A stretch of DNA of 64,000 nucleotides from Paenibacillus andongensis. GTDB lineage: Bacteria > Bacillota > Bacilli > Paenibacillales > NBRC-103111. Location: positions 6,889,001 through 6,953,000 of the forward strand of contig NZ_CP104467.1 of NCBI RefSeq assembly GCF_025369935.1. The letters are read 5' to 3'. Below the pieces are notes generated by a model that was not told the origin of the DNA, did not search any database, and saw nothing but the letters and a program-made list of their open reading frames with translations. Position 1 is the stretch's first letter. Each line of letters opens with the position of its first letter. Made by a program: the position numbers and the translations under genes. This document shows, piece by piece, positions 60,327-64,000 of the stretch.

Positions 60327-60953
60327 TTAATCCAGCCTCGGAACTGAAATGTTGCGTCCCGTTGCGACTTTCATTGGATTGTCTATTTGGTTGGCTCTGG
60401 CGATTTCCCGCCATAAAGTTGGATCCTCGTATTCCGTTGCAGCAAGCATCCAAAGCTGTTCCCCTTGATTCAGCATTTTCAGCTTCGTCCGGTCGGCCGA
60501 ATGGCGGGGTATTTGCTTAAGCTGGTCTTTCTTGCTCAGCGTGGACTTAAAGGTCACTTTCAGCTTGGCGCGAACCGGAACTCCGGTTTCCAGAAACATC
60601 GTGAATTGCTGATTGACCGCCACGACCACCCCCTTGAAGTCCAGAGAACCCCAAACAAACCGGCAAAGCGGCGGTGCATGGATCTCCTTCTCGACATCCA
60701 AGAGACCTGAGATTTTCTTCGTTAGCAGACGAACGTCCGTCCCTTTTTCGTAGGTGTCAAAATAAAAATCCATGGACAGCGTCGTTGTCCCTCCGCTCAC
60801 GAATTGAGCGATGGGCATGGACAGACCCGGCACTGTTTTCCAAGAATAGCTGTTATTCGTGTCTAGGGTATACTCACCCGGATTGAACATCACTTGTACA
60901 TTTTCTGTTTTGCTTCCCTTATGAACGATAATCATTGCTTTCTTAAGCGCCAT
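60327..60953 (-). CDS. CIS tube-initiator/LysM protein (Afp7-like)
   Basis: Protein of 208 residues. N-terminal part (about 1-140) has the CIS tube-like fold (VQVMFNPGEYTLDTNNSYSWKTVPGLSMPIAQFVSGGTTTLSMDFYFDTYEKG), C-terminal part is a LysM-like module (MLNQGEQLWMLAATEYEDPTLWREIARANQIDNP). Same two-part layout as Afp7/Pvc7, which lies at the start of the tube, above the hub. An intra-operon hairpin (61017-61066) precedes it. Confidence 0.92.
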   Translation of the reverse strand: MALKKAMIIVHKGSKTENVQVMFNPGEYTLDTNNSYSWKTVPGLSMPIAQFVSGGTTTLSMDFYFDTYEKGTDVRLLTKKISGLLDVEKEIHAPPLCRFVWGSLDFKGVVVAVNQQFTMFLETGVPVRAKLKVTFKSTLSKKDQLKQIPRHSADRTKLKMLNQGEQLWMLAATEYEDPTLWREIARANQIDNPMKVATGRNISVPRLD

Positions 60954-61016
60954 AGGTGTCTGTCCTTTCTGCTTTTATCTATACTTAACGTAATTAATGA
61001 TTTACGACAAAAGAAA

Positions 61017-61066
61017 CGGCTACACCGTCCTCTTAGGACGAATGCGTTTATCAAGAAATATAGCCG
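61017..61066 (-). terminator. Intra-operon terminator-like hairpin upstream of the LysM gene
   Basis: On the minus strand CGGCTA and TAGCCG enclose an inner CGTCC/GGACG hairpin, then TTTCTTTTG. It lies between the large low-complexity protein and the LysM protein. It may lower readthrough or mark the 5' end of a processed transcript. Confidence 0.4.
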
Positions 61067-61109
61067 ACTTATCATGTGAAACATATAAATTCTTTTATTT
61101 TGAAAATAA

Positions 61110-64000
61110 TTAAACGCCTCGACGCTGCCGCTCGAACTTCATCTTTTTCTCAATTTCGCGGTACACTTTGTCCGCGATTTTGGCTATGTCCAGCTGTGGG
61201 AGCTGCTTCATTAGCTCCTGCAGCTGCTCGCTACTCAGCTCCGGCGCCGCCTGTTGAACCGGCGCTGCTGGGGTTGGTGCTTCGTCTGCGCTTGCTTTGG
61301 TGCGCAGCCAGTCCATCTCCAGCGGCGCTTCGGCAAGCGCGCTGATCTCTGCGACTGGAGTTTGTTTGTGCTCCAGCGTGGGTTGCTGCTGTTGCGAGGC
61401 TAGAAAATCTTGCCTCGCGGTTGGCGTGCTGATGGTCATCGGCACGCTTTGGTGCGGTTGGCCGGCGATATGCACGCCGCTGGCTAGCGTTTGCCGCTGC
61501 ACCTGCGTGGGCAGCGGCTTGATCGTTGCAGCAGCCAAGCTCCCGCTGCTGCTGTGGGTCATGCTCGCGCTGCGCTGCTCGCCAGCTGCAGTTGCTGCGG
61601 CTGCGCTGCCAATGGCAGCCGCCTGGGTAAAACCCGCAGGAGCAGCGCGAAGCGCTCCTGCGCTGCTCGCCAGCATCTGCATGACACGCGGTGTCATGCT
61701 CACGGGCTGGCGAGCTATCGGCGCGCGCGCTGCACGCGCGCCTACACTGCCTGCTGCCCGCGAAGCGGCAGCAGCTTGGGCCCCTTGAGCGCGCTCCTCT
61801 TCCAGCGCACTCACTCTAGCCCCAATGGTTCGTTCCGCTGAATCGGACTGGAAGCCACTGGCTTCCACTCGATTCTCCGAACCATTCCCTGCTTGCAGCT
61901 CGCGCTCGCTGTCATCGACAATGACTTGTCTCTGAACATGCTCGACTTGCGCCCTGCGCCAAACGGCTCGGCCGGTCTGACTCGTCGTCTGCCCAGCAAC
62001 CCCTTCGCCTGCTGCTCGATAACCCATTCTTTGACTGGTTTTTCTTGCATCTTTGCGAATATCCGCTGCTTGCCCGGCTTCTCGTGGGCTTGTCCGACTC
62101 GTCATCTGTCGGATCATAGCTTCACCCGTCCCAGTCTGAGTCATCGGCTGCCTAGCCTCGCCTATCCCTGTTCGAATTGTCGTCATTACCTCGGTATCGA
62201 TCTTTCTTTGTATCGCCGCTTGCTGTTCTCTTACTCGGTCTATTCCCGTTTGCCCGCTTGTTCTTCTTACCATGTCTACGGGTGCCCGGCTTATAGTTCC
62301 TCTGACAAGTTCTAGTGAGGTATTACTTGCTATTTCATTATTTGATTTTTCATTACCAACTAGGTTACTGCTTACCCTGCCAGTACTTGTGCTGTTACCA
62401 ACATTTTCGCTGACTCTTTCTCGGGCGGTTCCCCTTGCTGCCGCTATATTCGTTCCAGTCTCACCTATCGGCCCTTTATCCGTTTGCCTCCAAATGGCTC
62501 GAGCAGAAGTTGGCTCTGATAACTCCGTATAACGGGAGAAGCTGCGCTGTAAATCTATTTGACCTGCATTCACTGTAAGACTAGGACCAATCTTATTCAA
62601 ACTGTTTTCAACTACTTTTGTAGCTATCTCAGAAGCTAAACTCTGGGAAGGTAAGACCCCCTGCGATTTGGTCTCTAATCTTTCGTTCGTCCTTGGCCGT
62701 TGTTGTATGTCCTCTTCCAACAGACTTGAGCCTGCTGAGTCAACAGAAGAACGAAAAATCCGTCGAGCCTCCAGCATAGAAGAATTACTGGATTCGGCCA
62801 TTTTCGCAGCTAGTTCAGAAGCTAAAGTTGTAGCTGAACGCATACTCCGCACAGAAGTTAAACTTTCATCCTCTTGTGTCTCATATTGTTGCTTCCTTCG
62901 TTCACTATTTACTTCAGTTCCTGCCATCTTGCGAAATACACGCCCAACCTCTTGCCGTTGTATTCGCGAACTGGCTTGCAAGCTAGCTCGATATCCCTCA
63001 AGCGGCTTCATAGCACCCAACTCATCTGATTTTTGTTCCCTAAGTATCACTGATCTCGGAGCTATTGGGAAATTTCGATCTATTTTCATGCTTGCTTCAT
63101 GCTGCTCTTCACGTTTCGAAGCAGTTCGAAGAAAACGTTGTGAATCTTGTAAAAATGAACTGGCTTGCACACTGGCCAAGTATCCCTCATGGGGACTTCC
63201 TGGTTGGTGTATCACTCTATTGGCACTAGGATTGGAAGATAGTTGTGTACTCCCCGATCCCCCTTGTGCTTTGGCATAAATTCCATTGCCAAGATCAACT
63301 TTTGCAGCTGCTCTTCTACTCGTCAATCCCACATTCGGATTTACAGCTGATCTCGCGATAGCTTGAGAATTATCAGCTTTACTTTGCACGACATTCTCCC
63401 TACGCATAATCCGCGGAATGTGAGTAGTCATAGTTAGATGATCGGAGATCACCTGTACTTTATTTTGTGGAACTGTATGTATACTCCTAACAAATGAATC
63501 ATTAGAAGAGCTTTGTCTTTGTTTTTGTCGTTGGACCAGCTGCTTTAGCAATTTCTCGTTGCTTTGAATTTTCACAACTGACTCTAGTCCATTTTCCATC
63601 ACACTAGGTTTTCTATGTATCTGGGAAGGATAAGCAGCCTCTACAAATGGAGTTGCTTCCACACCTTGCTCAGCCACTTGTTTAGTAACTAGCTTGATAA
63701 GGCGTTCCATCATGGAAGTGCCTCGGTTTCTCTTGTTACCTTCGCGCGTGCTTGAACGAGTTTCCCAATTTTCATATGAAATAGCATCCGAAATCAGTTG
63801 CTGACTAGTTCCTATCTCAAGCTTTTGATTGGCAGAAGAGATTGCCTCTAGCTGTACTGATGTGCGCATATGTTCATCTTGCGGCACTTGATTCTGTACT
63901 TGATCCTGGTTTTGATTTTTAATCGTTACCTGACCCAGTACCTGATCCGTATGATACTGTATCTCATCTTGTGCACGATTTTGCACCTGATTCTGCTCAT
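61110..64000 (-). CDS. Large low-complexity eCIS-associated protein (partial, N-terminus beyond the right edge)
   Basis: At least 963 residues; the frame is open to the window edge (reads EQNQVQNRAQDEIQ at its upstream end), so the true start lies outside. The protein is Gln/Arg/Ser/Ala-rich and largely disordered by composition. Repeated short motifs EGYxASxQASS...Q...RxFR (twice, near residues 270-350) and further FR/WR motifs occur. The C-terminal 30 residues form a charged helix (LDIAKIADKVYREIEKKMKFERQRRG). The last about 230 codons are much richer in G+C and Ala than the rest. It lies upstream of the LysM gene; role unknown, possibly assembly scaffold or adaptor. Confidence 0.7.
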   Translation of the reverse strand, partial: EQNQVQNRAQDEIQYHTDQVLGQVTIKNQNQDQVQNQVPQDEHMRTSVQLEAISSANQKLEIGTSQQLISDAISYENWETRSSTREGNKRNRGTSMMERLIKLVTKQVAEQGVEATPFVEAAYPSQIHRKPSVMENGLESVVKIQSNEKLLKQLVQRQKQRQSSSNDSFVRSIHTVPQNKVQVISDHLTMTTHIPRIMRRENVVQSKADNSQAIARSAVNPNVGLTSRRAAAKVDLGNGIYAKAQGGSGSTQLSSNPSANRVIHQPGSPHEGYLASVQASSFLQDSQRFLRTASKREEQHEASMKIDRNFPIAPRSVILREQKSDELGAMKPLEGYRASLQASSRIQRQEVGRVFRKMAGTEVNSERRKQQYETQEDESLTSVRSMRSATTLASELAAKMAESSNSSMLEARRIFRSSVDSAGSSLLEEDIQQRPRTNERLETKSQGVLPSQSLASEIATKVVENSLNKIGPSLTVNAGQIDLQRSFSRYTELSEPTSARAIWRQTDKGPIGETGTNIAAARGTARERVSENVGNSTSTGRVSSNLVGNEKSNNEIASNTSLELVRGTISRAPVDMVRRTSGQTGIDRVREQQAAIQRKIDTEVMTTIRTGIGEARQPMTQTGTGEAMIRQMTSRTSPREAGQAADIRKDARKTSQRMGYRAAGEGVAGQTTSQTGRAVWRRAQVEHVQRQVIVDDSERELQAGNGSENRVEASGFQSDSAERTIGARVSALEEERAQGAQAAAASRAAGSVGARAARAPIARQPVSMTPRVMQMLASSAGALRAAPAGFTQAAAIGSAAAATAAGEQRSASMTHSSSGSLAAATIKPLPTQVQRQTLASGVHIAGQPHQSVPMTISTPTARQDFLASQQQQPTLEHKQTPVAEISALAEAPLEMDWLRTKASADEAPTPAAPVQQAAPELSSEQLQELMKQLPQLDIAKIADKVYREIEKKMKFERQRRGV

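Noticed and set aside
61017..61066. Riboswitch (c-di-GMP-like) upstream of the LysM gene
   Set aside because: GATAAACGCA looked suggestive, but the conserved second half of the aptamer is missing; it is described as a terminator-like hairpin.
61297..61788. Open frame of 163 codons on the plus strand opposite the low-complexity eCIS protein
   Set aside because: Cys/Ala-rich shadow of Ala-rich G+C-rich coding sequence on the minus strand; no ribosome site or family.
47383..64000. Prophage instead of eCIS
   Set aside because: The visible genes are baseplate-type only and of the Afp/PVC plan; no head, terminase, integrase, holin or endolysin gene is seen. The DNA to the right was not available, so this is not final.

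Overview
The window looks like a chromosomal stretch of a spore-forming Bacillota, most likely Paenibacillus or a close relative. The evidence is strong AGGAGG-type ribosome sites, paired sugar-ABC/AraC cassettes, a GH35 beta-galactosidase, a GlnKL-type sensor pair beside a glnQHMP transporter, copper-amine-oxidase-N surface proteins and intergenic palindromic repeats. This placement is inferred from gene content. No rRNA, tRNA or CRISPR array was seen.

Left part (1-15 kb). A sugar ABC transporter (binding protein and two permeases, AraNPQ-like, minus strand) is divergent from an AraR-type GntR/LacI regulator. Next come an IS3 remnant and a palindromic repeat cluster. An ABC-F ATPase gene follows, whose leader carries a 47-codon upstream ORF and a terminator, the layout of an antibiotic-responsive attenuator. 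A seven-gene minus-strand operon (glnQ-glnH-glnM-glnP-TauE-like-glnK-glnL) lies under a TnrA/GlnR-type box and is divergent from a GntR regulator fused to a solute-binding-like domain.

Middle (15-47 kb). A 1.57-kilo-residue secreted beta-propeller protein has four C-terminal 74-residue repeats, with a structured repeat/operator array upstream. Two zinc dehydrogenases flank an AraC regulator. Then follow a CapA-like protein, a repeat-rich non-coding segment, a phosphodiesterase-GH35 pair with an AraC regulator, a serine-rich surface protein, a LplABC-like transporter with a membrane AraC sensor, a DeoR regulator, a phosphoesterase plus EamA exporter, a TetR/MFS efflux pair with matching palindromic operators, and a TetR-controlled four-gene oxidoreductase operon.

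Right part (47.4-64 kb). One long minus-strand operon encodes the baseplate end of a contractile injection system of the extracellular (eCIS, Afp/PVC-like) type. In transcription order it holds a large low-complexity protein (running off the right edge), a LysM tube-initiator-like protein, a gp27-like hub, a separate gp5/VgrG-like spike, gp25, two baseplate-J proteins, a propeller-gpI-like tail protein and a terminal conserved protein. An IS607-type tnpB with a remnant of its serine recombinase sits between the two baseplate genes. Sheath, tube, ATPase and effectors, if present, lie beyond the right edge. This locus, the ABC-F attenuator and the phased palindrome array are the most interesting parts of the window.
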